Source of the DNA: Paratrimastix pyriformis
Taxonomy: Eukaryota; Preaxostyla; Paratrimastigidae
Direction of reading: 5' to 3'
Assembly: GCA_027972325.1 (NCBI GenBank)
Contig: JAPMOS010000013.1
Location: forward strand, 516,501 to 580,500
DNA length: 64,000 nucleotides
The position numbers were made by a program, and so were the translations under genes. Position 1 is the first letter of the stretch. The number at the start of each line of letters is the position of its first letter. The notes below the pieces were generated by a model. That model saw only the letters and a program-made list of their open reading frames with translations. It did no database searches and had not been told where the DNA came from. This document shows positions 52,223-63,900 of this stretch, piece by piece.

Positions 52223-54665
52223 CTATTGCATGACCTCCCAGCGATTCACGGCGCTAATAGTCTCCTGCCCGAACCACTCCCTGAAAGCGCGCACATACTC
52301 GCCGCACCCATCGCTCTCCACGAAGCTGGGATTGCCACGCAGGGCGTAGTTGCGGGCTTCGAAGAAGCGGAATACGTTGTAGAACTTGGCCCGATCGCCT
52401 ATGCAGCGGAGGTAAACCCCCGGGGTCAGTGTGTGGGTCGGAGCAGGAGGCGGACCCGAGTGGAAGGCCGCGCTGAGGAACTCGCGCGACTTGATGTGGT
52501 TGATGTTGCTCTGCGGGTTGACCGTGGCGTAGTGGCGCAGCAGGCGCAGGGCGTCGATGACCTCGTCCCGCGAGAGCATCGCCGACACGATGAAGCCGGG
52601 CTGGCCCAGCCGCGAGAGCATGTCCAGGGCCATCTGGTACGCGGGCGGATACTCCTTCTCCTGGGGGGCGTCACGGGTGGGGTGGGGTTGTTGTGACGGG
52701 TTGTCATACGGTGCGTGGAGTGCCGTGTGTGGATGGGGGTGCCGTGGATGGGGGTGCCGTGGATGGGGGTGCCGTGGATGGGGGTGCCGTGGATGGGGTG
52801 CCGTGGATGGGGGTGCCGTGCAGGACAGGGGCCGTGCCGTCGGGGGGTGCGGACCAGGGCGAGCAGCTTGCAGGCCACGTGGGGCTCGTCCGTGACGACG
52901 TGGTACTGCAGGAACTGGTGCAGCTGGTGGAAGCGGCGCCCCCGGGCGAGCAGAGTGATGACCAGGGTCAGCACGTAGTGGGGCGGGATGATCCGCTGCC
53001 AGCGGAGGGACCGGATGTACTCGATCAGCACCGCCACCAGGTACCGGTCGCTGGCAGGGTCCGCAGGCCGCTGCACATGCACACCCCCAGTCGCCAATTG
53101 GGGAGGAGGCGTTGGTTGGCCACGAAAGCCGAGGGCGAGCGGGGGGAGGCGAGCGGGGGGAGGCGAGCGAGGGGCGAGTGGGGGGAGGGCGAGAGCGGGG
53201 CGGGGGGGAGGGCGAGCGGGCGAGCGGGGCGAGCGGGGGCGAGGGTGGGCTGGGCGATCAACGGTGCGGGGAGCGGACCGTGTCGCCCTCGAGGGGCGTG
53301 AAGACGTGTGTGTAGACGTCGAACTGGGTCACCACGAAGGCGTCCAGCAGCCGCTCCATGGCCTTGTGGATGCCCTTTGGGGGACCTGCGCAGACCCAGC
53401 CCGCAGCAGCACCAGCACCGGCAGACCGGCATCACAGCAACCAGCCCGTCGGTCAATCGGCCGCCCGAGGCGCCCCGGGGCCGTGGCAATGGGGCAGCGG
53501 AGAGAGGATCGCGGACCGGTGCGCATGGGAGCCTGCCCCGCAGCCGACCCGACGAGGAGCAGCCGACGAGGAGCAGCCGACGAGGGAGAGCGAGCCGATG
53601 AGGTGGCGGGGCGCCTGCCGCTCGGACCGCCCCTCCGTCACCCCTGGCGCCACCCCTCCCTTCATGGGCTGCGGGTGGGACGGACCTCGCCCTCGGTGAT
53701 GCCCGGGGCGCGCCTGGCGGGGTGCGGGGAGGCGGGGTTCTCGAGGCTGTGCAGCAGGAGGCCCGTCGAGGCGGCCGTGAGGGTGGTCGTGGGGGCCGAG
53801 GCCTGCATCAGGTGCTCGGGCACCATCCCGAACTCGTCCAGCTCGGCCGGGTTGGCGGGTCCGCTGGCCGCCCCTGCGACCGGGGCCGGCGAAGGGGTGG
53901 TCGGGGCGGGCCCTGGGGTCGGCCCTGGGGCGGGCGAGGCGGGCGGCTGGGCGGGGGCATCGCCAAGCCACTCGGGGGTCAGCCGCGAGAGGGGCGGCAC
54001 AGGCGGCTGGCGGTGGAACCGCACCGGCGAGGCGTTTCTGAGCACGATGCCGCGCCCCACCAAAACACCATCGAAAGGCCGGGAAAGGAAGAATGAAGGG
54101 ATGAAGGGGTGGGATGGGGTGAAGGGAGGGGATGAAGAGAGGGGATGAAGGAGGGAGGGGAAGGGATGAGCCGGCGGGGGGCGAGAATGCAGATGATGGG
54201 CCGTTGCGGACGCGGCAGCGAGGGCCTCGTTCATGGCCGAGGCCACGCCCCGGGCCACCCGGTCGGGGGGAGGCGAGGGCGACGGGCTCGGCACTGTGCG
54301 CCCCAGCCCCAGCCCCAACAACCGGACGGGAGCCGATCAATCCGGGCCCCTCCGGATGGATGTCCGTCCGTGTCCGTGTGTCCGTGTGTCCGTGTCCGTG
54401 TGTCCGTGTCCGTGTCCGTGTCCGTGTCCGTGTCCGTGTCCGTGTGTCCGTGTGTCCGTGTGTCCGTGTGTCCGCGTGTCCGTGTGTCCGTGTGTCCGTG
54501 TGTCCGTGTGTCCGTGTGTCCGTGTGTCCGTGTCCGTGCCCACCCGCTCCTCGGCCTCGGGTGGGTGGATGGCCCCGGCCAGCCACAACCCGCCAGAGGT
54601 CCCGGCGCCTGGGTGGGCCAGCGGGCAGACCAGGGGCGGGCTCATCGGCCTGGGGCTCGTCGGGC

Positions 54666-54697
<32 letters not shown>

Positions 54698-56216
54698 CGT
54701 GGCGGGCAGGGCGACCCCCACGCGGATGGGATGCCCCACCCGGATGGGCGTGGCGGCCTGTGGCCCTGGGGTGGCTGCGGCGGCTGCGGCGGCTGCGGCC
54801 TGGGCCGCGTCGACCTGGGAGAGGGGGATGAAGTGCCCCGGCCGCCGGACGGGTGTGTGGCCCGGGGGGGCGGGGCTGGGGCTGGGGCTGGTCGGCCGGC
54901 CCGAGGGCGACACGGCCGCTCCCGCGGCCAGCTGCGGCTGGGGCGTCATCGGGGGCGTCGGGCTGGCCGACGGGCTGCACACAGCCGGGGGGGGGGGGGG
55001 GGGGGGGGGGTGATGAGCTTTGCGCTCCAGAACAGCTCAGCGCTCGTGGAAGGGCACGACTGCGGGACGAGGCGACGAGGCGCTGGTGACCACGGACCCG
55101 GGGCTGGGGCTGGGCGAGAAGGGCCGCTCGGGGAGGGGCGAGGGCGCCGGGGCCGTGTGGATGGTGAGCGGGGGGAGCGAGGGGCTGGCCAGGTCGGCGT
55201 TGGGGAAGAGGGGCGGCGGCGGGTGGGCCAGCAGGGCCGCGTGGCGCCGGATGAAGTCCAGGTAGGCCCGCAGGCGCATGTTGAGGATGTCGAAGACCGA
55301 CCCGAAGACGGCCAGGTCCTCCCGCTGGGCGAGCATCTCCGAGAGCAGGTGCACAAGCAGCGGCTGCCCCCACGCGCGCCCCCCGCCCAACCACAGCCAC
55401 CACAGCGACCGTGAGGCGGGCCAGCCACGGGCATGGCCCTGGTGGGCGGCAGGGGCGGTGGGTGCAGTGGGACCGTGCGGGTGTGGGTGCGGGTGTGGGT
55501 GCGGGTGCGGGTGTGGGTGCGGGTGCGGGCCTTGGATCCGGTGCGGTGGAGGAGCAGCTGGACGAGGACGCGCCGGTCGGGGCAGGCGGCGACGAGCTCG
55601 TCGAGGTTGAGGCGCAGCCGCCAGATGAGGGCCAGCCGCCGGTCCATGACGAAGTCGGGCAGGAAGAACCCCCACGCAGGAGTGTCTGCCCCCGGCAGGG
55701 CCCCATCCCATGCCGCCATCAGTCCCAGATGCCCCGAGGGGGGTGGGGGCGCGCGAGCGGGGTGGGGGGCAGCGGGCGGGTGCGAGACGGACAGAGCTCG
55801 ATGCCGGGGGCCTCGCCGCGGCCCTTGAGGGTGCCCGCCCCCCAGCCGGCCCCGGCCGAGTCGGGCCGCTCAATCAGCCAGGGCGCCAGCGGCAGAGGCC
55901 CCATGCAGCCGCGGGCCTCGGGCACCCGGATGTCAATGACGGAGACCACCTGCCCCCGGCAGAGAGGCGATCGGGCAAGCAGATCAGCCGCGCCCGTGCG
56001 ATCGGTCGCAGCCATCCGGACGCCCCGCCCAACGGCCCGCGCATGAGGGGCGAGAGGCCCACGGGGCAGGTGGGGTGGGCGGGTGCGGGTGCGGGCACGG
56101 ACCTTGGCGTCGAGGTGGTGGAGGAGGATGAGGTTGTCGCAGAGGTTCACCTCGACCCGGCTGCTCAGCGAGGCCTGGAAGGGCGCCACCAGGTAGCTGT
56201 GGCCCAGACGCACAGA

Positions 56217-56310
<94 letters not shown>

Positions 56311-58153
56311 CGCATCGGCGGTGATGATCTCGAACCAGTGGATAAAGGGGCTGGGGAAGGGGCTGGGAAGGGGGGGGGGGGGGGCAGCCAGACGAGTTGG
56401 AGGGGTAGCTGGGGTGTAGAGGAAGTGGGGCGGCAGGCCCTGGGGCATGGGGCGGCCTGCTTGGGGCCGGGCAGGACGGGGTGCAGGTGCAGCTCGCCCC
56501 GCTGGGCCAACACCTGGCCCACGTAGGGCAGCCCGTAGCTGCGCCCGCCCGTCACGACCACAGCCCCAGCACCGCACGTCCATGAGCGGACGGGCCAGGG
56601 CAGTCGGAGCCCCTGTCCCCCCACCCGGCCACCCCGACCCGACTGGGGCCCAGCGGACATGAGGAGGAGGGAGGTCGTGCCTGGCCCCGGGGCCGCCTCG
56701 ACCTTCCGTCGGCGGCGCCCGTCCCGCCGCCCAGGCGCGCCTGCCCCCTGCCCCTGCCCTGCGGCTGCCCTGGGGCGGGCTTGGGCGAGGCAGGCGCGGC
56801 CGGGGGCGAGGGAGCTAGGGCCCCCCGGGGCCGGATGGAGCTTGGGGAGGCCAGGAAGATGGGCGGCAGGGCGTCCGAGTCGGCTGCGCCCCGCAAGCCC
56901 CGCCCCACCCGGAAAAGGGCCACAGAACGGTCGGGCCGAGCGCTGCCACCGGGATGCTCGTCACAAGAGGGCGCACCGTCGAACCCAAGGTGGGACAGGA
57001 GACGGGGGGGGGGGGGGGGGGGGACGGTGGGCAGGGGCCAGGGGTTGGGGCTGGGGTTGGAAGGGCAGACCCGAGCGCGTGCCGGGCGAGCGGGGGCCCG
57101 CAGGGCCATCGAGTGCCAGCGCGATCTTTGCCAGCTTATTGAGGACGGGCTCGCCGCCCCCCGTGGGGGCCAAGCAATGGTACAGGTGCAGCACGGGCGC
57201 GGTCCCGGTGGGGGTGGGCGGGCACAGGGCGACCAGGTCCGGGTTGCCCTGTCGGCCGAGGAGCAGAGCCCACCCGGCGGCCCTGAGTATGTGGGACAAC
57301 CCTTGGCACTGGGGGCAGGAGCAGCGGCGGCGGCGTGCGGGTGGGGTGGGTGGGTGCAGACCAGGGTCAGGTACCAGGCGGTGGGGGCGCTGACGGAGCG
57401 GATGTGCTTGGCTTGGTGCTTGTCCGGATACAGCCGGTGCAGCTCCAGACCCCCCGTCGTGATGAAGAGCACGCACGGGGGCGGCGGCGTCTGCGGGCCG
57501 TTTTCGGCGGCCCCCGAGGAGGCATCGGCCGGGGGGATGGCTGCGGGGCGGAGTCAGGGTCAGGGCGAGGGCGAGGGCGAGGGCGAGGGCGAGGGGCCGC
57601 CAGACCACCGATGGCTTGCAGTTGCTGATATTGCTGCGAGGCTAAATACGTGCCCGTGCCGACCCACTGGAAGCCGAGGAGCTTGCAGCCTGCCCCGAGA
57701 AGTGAGGGACGAATGATGATGATGAAGGCGGCGGAGGGCGGGCGTCTCTGACCTTTTGACGTATTCTTCATCGTGGCAACAAAGGTCACGGCCTCGAGAA
57801 AGTCGATAAACACCTGAGAAAACCGGAAAAAATGAGTTTTCCTGAAGCGGGAGGGCCCGGAAAACTGACCAATTGCCGATCAGTGTCCTGAATGGCCAAG
57901 AAGCGGCGGTCCGGAGAAAACTTCACCGACTGAACGGCAGCTAGATTCGAAAATCTACAAAGAGAGATGATCTGAGTCCCGAGTCTGGCTAAACGGACCT
58001 GATTGATGGATAATGTGTGTGCCCCGCTTCGGAAAAGGAAAGAAGGGAGAGCCCCTGCTCGCTCAATAAAACGAATAGTCTATGCGACTGATCATAGAAT
58101 ATTCGTGTCTGTTCCGATGAAAACCGAATTGGGTTTTTTTCGAGAGAAAGCAT
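52223..58153 (-). CDS. RMC1: RMC1 (Mic1/C18orf8), regulator of the MON1-CCZ1 Rab7 GEF
   Basis: Endolysosomal protein with an N-terminal WD-like propeller and a C-terminal Mic1 helical domain. ATG 58153 opens [20 protein letters not shown] then [14 protein letters not shown]. After a GTCCGT intron comes [20 protein letters not shown], matching the human N-terminus strand by strand. Later exons continue the propeller (for example VFVGGAL-type strands, [12 protein letters not shown]). The Mic1 domain is clear: [102 protein letters not shown] and [20 protein letters not shown], ending AVNRWEVMQ. The introns after the first two or three are very GC-rich and carry tandem repeats. Exon boundaries in the middle are not all resolved. 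Confidence 0.9.
52722..52812 (+). repeat. (GTGGATGGGGGTGCC)n 15-bp minisatellite, RMC1 intron
   Basis: About six units, one lacking a G. It lies between the Mic1 exons ending LLALV and starting YPPAYQMAL. Confidence 0.95.
53128..53245 (+). repeat. (GGCGAGCGGGG)n imperfect array, RMC1 intron
   Basis: About ten imperfect 11-16-bp units in the intron between [12 protein letters not shown] and the [10 protein letters not shown] exon. Confidence 0.8.
54362..54540 (+). repeat. (GTGTCC)/(GTGTGTCC) array, RMC1 intron
   Basis: About 25 units alternating between CCGTGT and CCGTGTGT spacing, on the transcript strand GGACAC-rich. Confidence 0.95.
54987..55010 (+). repeat. 24-bp G homopolymer, RMC1 intron (sense C)
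   Basis: Uninterrupted run between Pro/Ala-rich exons. Confidence 0.95.
56216..56312 (+). repeat. (GGCACA)n hexamer array, RMC1 intron
   Basis: About 16 near-perfect units following the exon that reads [20 protein letters not shown] on the minus strand, upstream neighbour in the transcript. Confidence 0.95.
57004..57023 (+). repeat. 20-bp G homopolymer, RMC1 intron (sense C)
   Basis: Uninterrupted run; a shorter one (15 bp, 56370-56384) lies in the next intron of the transcript. Confidence 0.9.
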
Positions 58154-58316
58154 CCTTCACCCGATCGGTTCTTGATGCCTTTTGGCGATGCGTTCGGGAC
58201 ATCAACGTCGTGCGCAAGGCAAACACGAGACAATCACCAGATGAGGGGGCAACAATGGTTGACCGTGCTTTTTACAACAAAGATCGCAAAAAAAATCGAT
58301 ACAAGCTGACAACTCC

Positions 58317-60954
58317 TTATCTCCTCCGTCGACGATTGCGCCGACGTGTCGATGCGCTCGAAGAGGATGGTTCCTTCTGTGAGGCGCCACTCTCAGCGCC
58401 AGCAAACGGAAGTGAACCGGAGGGACTCGTCTTGATGGGAGAAGCAGGCTGGGGGGCCTCCTGCGGGGACGGAGAAGCAGCCTTGGGCGCGGCTGCCGGG
58501 GCAGGGGCCGGGGACGAAAGAGGGCCGAGGGCAGAAGCGGGGGCAGGGGACGAAGGGACGGCCTGCCCAACCGCGGTGCTTCCCCCTGCAGGCTGGTTCG
58601 CTTGGGTCTCACCGATGGGGGCGGTGGCGGCAGCCGGTGACCTTGTGGAGATGGATGCAGGGCTCTGCGAGAGCAGCATCGAGGGCTGGGAGGGGGGCGG
58701 GGGCTTGGCGCCGGCCAGCTGGCCCAACCGGCGGAGGGCCCCGTCCTGCAGGAGGAGGGCGCTCGTGGCCGCCACGATGTCCGCCCGGAGCGAGGAGGCC
58801 GAAGGCGACCCCGCCGGCGTGCCACACGAAGGGGCAGCGGCGACAGTGGCGGCAGGGGTGGCCGGGGCAGGAACGACAGGGGCGGTTGGGGTGGCCGCAG
58901 TGGCAGGGGCCGGGGCCGGGGCCGGGGCCGGGGTGGCCGGGGCGGGTGATTTGGGAGGGGACGCGGCGGGCGAGGCGAGGGGCTTCTGAGGAGGGACTCG
59001 CTTGGCGGGAGAGGCGCCCGGCGTGGTCGAGGCACCCAGGGCGGGCTTGGCGGGCGAGGGCCGCTGCTGCTTGGCGGGGGAAACGGGCGAGGGCTCCATT
59101 GGGGCGGTCGGTGGAGCCAGGGCCGGGCTGGGGCTGCACGGCGAGGCGGGGGAGAGGGCCGCCTTTGGGGTGGCCGAGGCGCGGGCGAGCTGAGGCGAGT
59201 CGTCCAGGAAGGCCGAGGCCCTGCCCGCCGCCTCGTGGTGCTGCTCGCTGGCCGGGGGCGCGGCCACCACCTGATAGCACTGGGCGGGGCTCTGGTGGTC
59301 GAGCAGGGGCCGCGCACGGGTCGCCGGGGTGGGCGAGAGGGCTCCTCCCGGTCCGGCCGGCGCGGGGGCGGCCGGGGCGACGGCGCTGTGGGCTGCGGGG
59401 CTGATGTCCCCGTCGGGGTGGCCGGCCAGCTCGCCCAGCGAGGGACCCTCGGTGCCCGCGTCCAGAGAAGACTGGGCCTCAGCCTGGCGCTGGGGGGCGT
59501 GCAGGGGGGCGAGGTCAGTGGAGAGCACCACCAGAACGGGTGCGTGGCGGTGGCGGTGGCGGTGGCGGTGGCGGTGGCGGTGGCGGTGGCGGTGGCGGTG
59601 GCGGTGGCGGTGGCGGTGGCGGTGGCGGTGGCGGTGGCGGTGGCGGTGGCGGTGGCGGTGGCGGTGGGGGGGGGGGGGGCAGCGGACCTTCTCGAGCAGC
59701 TGGGCGGCCGTCCAGCGGCACCGGACGGGGGATTCCTCTGACGGCTGGGGCGGGCGCGGGGACTGGGACGAGGACTGGGATGGGCTCGCGGCCAGCCGGG
59801 CGGCCTTGGCGGCGGCGGCCAGGAGGCCCGAGGGTGACCCCCCCACATCGGACAGCCAGCCGCCGGCCGCCGTTGGGGCCCCTTCTTCGCGGCCCGGGCT
59901 TGGGATGGCGGGGGCATCGGAGACGGGGGCAGGGGCGGGGGCGGGGGCGGGGGTGGGGCTTGGCCATGGCCCCGGGCCCTGGTGGAGGGCCCCCCAGTCG
60001 TCGGCCGAGGCGGGCGTGTCGTCGGGCGCGGGCCCGGGGGCCGGGTCGAGGGACCGAGCCAGCGGCACCAGCACCACGCAGCGGGCCGACCGGGAGGACT
60101 GCATCCTGCGCACTGGGGGCGTCCCGGGGACGGGCGACGGGGGCACGACGGGGGCGGCCGGGACCGCGGCCGGCAGGTCGATGAGGGGCCTCTCCAGGCC
60201 CACAAACTGGGCCTCCGCGGGGGCACCTGCCTCGGCCTCCTCGGTCATCGGGGCCGCAGTCATCGGGGCCGCAGTCATCTGGGCCTCGGTCTTCTCCGCT
60301 TCGCTCTCGCCGGGGGCTCGGGCCAACGGCGGGCGGGACGAGGGGGTGGGCGGGGTGTGGATGCAGGTGGCCGAGAGACAGCCCAGGTCGGCCATCGTCA
60401 CGGCCTCCTCCTCCCCGGCCGGGGCGGCCTCCTCCTCCCCATGCGCCTGCTCCTCGGCGATGGGCCCCTCCTCCCCGGCGGGGCTCCCTGGGCTCAGGAC
60501 GTCCGCCACGGCAGCGAGCAGGGCCCGGGCGGTGGCGACGGGGTCCGAATCGCCGGTCGAGGCCGAGCGGTCGCTCCCCTGGAGGGGGCTCCACAGGGGC
60601 CAGCCGCCGGGGGTCTCCAGTGGACCACTCGCGACTGCGGGGGCTGCGGGGGCTGCGGGGATCGAGTCGTGGAGGCTGTCGAACTCGGCCTCCGACCGGG
60701 CCAGCGCTGCCGCCAGGGCCGCCTCGCCCTCGGCATCGTCGCCCTCCCGATGATCCGCCTCCGGTTGCGCACGGGCCTCCTCGGGATGCTCGGGATGCTC
60801 GGGATGCTCGGGATGCTCGGGATGCTCGGGATGCTCGGGATGCTCGGGATGCTCGGGATGCTCGAGCGCCGGGCGGCTGAGGGCGGCCAACTCGTCCGGC
60901 GACGAGGTTGCCGGAGCAACCGCGGCCAGCTGGGGCTGGGGCTGGGACTGGTCG

Positions 60955-60996
<42 letters not shown>

Positions 60997-63900
60997 GCCT
61001 CGGAGGGGACCGAGGAGGGGGCGGGCGAGAGGGGGGCCGGCACGGGGGTCTCGTCGGCCTCCTCGCGGCCGGCCGTCAGGAGGGCCGCCGACAGGGCGAA
61101 GGGCATCACCACCGTGCCGCCCCCGGGGGCCGCCCCCTCGGCTAGGGCGGCGGTCGGGTGGTGGGCCTGCCCGGGGCTGCCGAAGCGGGCGGCGAGGGCG
61201 TCCATACGCCCGGCCGCGGTGGGGCCGGCGGGGCTGCCGGGCCCCTCGGGGGTGGCCAGCTGGCTGCGGGCGGCCGAGACGGCCTCGGCCAGGAAGGCCT
61301 CCAGCTCGGGGATGACGTCCGCATGGCCGCGGGCAGCCGGGGCCGGGCCGGGCAGGGGCGGGACGGCCGAGTCGGCGGCGGGGGCCGAGGGGCTGGCCCC
61401 GGCGGGCAGGGGCACCGCGTTGGGGTCGCGCAGGTGGCGCCGGTGCCGCCGGCGGGGGCCCTGCGGCTGTGCGACCTCGTCCTCCTCGGTGGGCGAGGGG
61501 GAGGCCGTGCTGCTGGCGGCCTCCTCCTCCTCCTCCGCGGGGCTGAGCGGCTCGGAGGCCAGCGCGTCCGCCTCGGGGCGGCGGGCCTGGGCGGGACAGG
61601 GGGCCGCGGTGGGGATGGCCATCAGCACCCGCAGCGGCGCCTGGGCCGAGACGCGCAGGGCTTCGTCGAGGCTCACCTCGGGCTGCGGCCCCACGGGTTG
61701 CCCCCCCACACACACACACACACAGACGCACGCACACAGCCGCCAGACCGGCGCCCGCACCGCCATACCACCGTGCCGTGAGGACGAGAGACCCGCACAG
61801 ATCGACCCATTCCGGGGGGGAGGGGGGGCCAGCGGACCGGGGGTGGGGAGCCCGGGCCCTGGGGCCGCCTGGGCATGGCCGAGGCGGCGCGGGAGGGGGG
61901 GACCACCACCGCGGCCGAGGTGCGGCTTGGGCTGCTGGCCCCGTCGACGCTGGGCGCCGGGGCGGGCGAGGGCCGCGAGGCCGAGGCCAGCGAGGGGGCC
62001 AGCGAGGGGGTCGGTGTCGTGGCCGCCAGGGAGGCCGTCGTCGGCGGGCTGCCCGTCGGGCTGGGTGTCGGGGCCCCGGTCGCCCCCACAAGCTCGCCCT
62101 GCCCCGCCGCCGCCACCAGACAGAGGGGAGCGCCATTCGGTCAGGCCGGCATGCCCCGACACGTCCCACCAACACCAAGGCCTGAGCTGAGGCCACCCCG
62201 AGCCGGCGCCCGGCCAGTCCGGCAGCACAGCCATCGAGGCCCCCCGGGGAGGCGGGATGTGGGAGGACGGGCGGGCGGGCGGGCGGGCGGGCGGACCTCG
62301 TCGGCGAGGCTGAGCAGGGCCCACTCCTCGTCGGCCGGGGACTCGGCCTGCTCGGGGGCGGGGCTGGCGGGGCTCGGCGAGGCCGCGGCACGGCGGCGGC
62401 GCGGGGGGGCCGCGGTGGCAGCCTCCAGAAGGGGCGCCGGCCCAGAGACGGGCCTCACCCTCGCCTGGACCGAACGAAACGGATGGACCCGCGGGCAAAA
62501 ATAAGGGTGACGGAGGTCGGGGGGGGGGGGGGGGGGGACGGTATCGGGGTGGTGGTGGCCATGGGGACGGACCATCGTCGAGGGCGCGGGCTCGGGGCTG
62601 GCGGGCCGGGGCGGCCCAGGCCCCGGGCAGGAGAGGCGGGCGGCGGGACCTCGTCGGGCTCGTCCTGCTCCTCGCCCTCGCCCTCGTCGCCGTCCCCCGC
62701 GGGGCTGCCTCTCAGCCGCCGGGCGTGGCGGCGCTTGGCGGCGGGCGTCTCGCGGTCGTTGGCGCCCGTGGTGGGCGGCACGGCCAGCAGCTCCTCCAGC
62801 AGGCCCGGGATGCTGCTCTCGGAGGCCGCGTCCTCCTCGGCCGGGCCGCCCCCCGGCGGCTGCAGCGGGATGAGGCCGCCCCCCCCGGCAGCCCCCTGGT
62901 CACCCTCCTCGCCCATCCGCATCCCCGGGTGGGCGGGCGACATGAACCCGTATGCGTCCGGCGCCTCCTCGGGCTCGTCGGGGCGCACCTCCCAGCCCGT
63001 CGTGCAGCCTGCTGTCCGTCCCCAGGCCCCCCAGACGGCAGCCGACAGGGCCACAGGTCAGCACGGGCGGGCGAGGGCGAGAAGGGGGGCGATGCGGTGC
63101 ACATAGAGTCGGGTCGGAGTCGGAGTCAGAGTCGGGGCGCGGGCGCGAGGCGCGGACCGTTGGCCTTGCGCGACCGGGCGATGGCGGCCGGGCCGCGAGG
63201 CGAGGGGCCGCGCTGGCTGGGGCTGCGCCAGGGCGCGTCGGGGATGTCGCTCAGCTCGTGGAACTCGAAGGCCGCCCCGCCCTCGTCGGCCTCCAGCCCC
63301 GCCACCCGCTGCGTCCCGCGGGCGGCCATCTGGGGGGTCTTGGGGAGGGTCCTCTGGGTGGCCGCGGGGGGCAGGGCGGGGGCAGCGGGGGGCTGCTGGC
63401 GCCCCTCATCGGGGGCCGGCTGGGCTTCCTGCTGGCCGACGGCCTCCCAGCGGCGCCGGCCCAGCTCGATCAGGGTCCGCACCAGGCCGCCGCCCGCCCC
63501 GGGGTTGGCCGGGGCCGCCGGGGGCGAGGCAGGGGGCGAGATAGGGGTGGCCATGGGGGAGGCCGTCTTCGATACGGGAGTCGGGGGCGGCGGCGACGGC
63601 ACCCGGGGCGTCGAGCTGGGGCGCTCCTCCTCGGGGGGCGCCCCCAGGACCAGCCGGAGGGGCGCCCCGGGGGCTGCCTTGGCGGGGGCGGGGCGGGGGT
63701 GGCCCTTGCCCGGGGGCGAGCGGGCGGGGGCGGGGGGGGGCGGAGGGCGAGGGGGCGGTGGAGGTGGAGAAGGTCGAGGAGGCGTCGTCGTCGGTGGCGC
63801 TGGACGGGGCTGCCTCGGAGTCCTCCTCGTCGCCGTCCCCCGAGGGCGACCGCGGCTCGGTCTTGCGGCCGCGCCCCTTGGGCCGGGCAACCTCCTCCAT

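Noticed and set aside
51742-52233. 163-codon plus-strand ORF as a gene
   Set aside because: No motif, no splice logic, Arg/Pro/Ser-rich composition typical of antisense GC-rich DNA, and overlap with the RMC1 stop.
59541-59667. (His-Arg)n reading within an uninterrupted minus-strand ORF
   Set aside because: A GTCCGC donor and CCCCCCAG acceptor flank it and removing it joins AAQLLEK to RQAEAQ in frame, so it is an intron.
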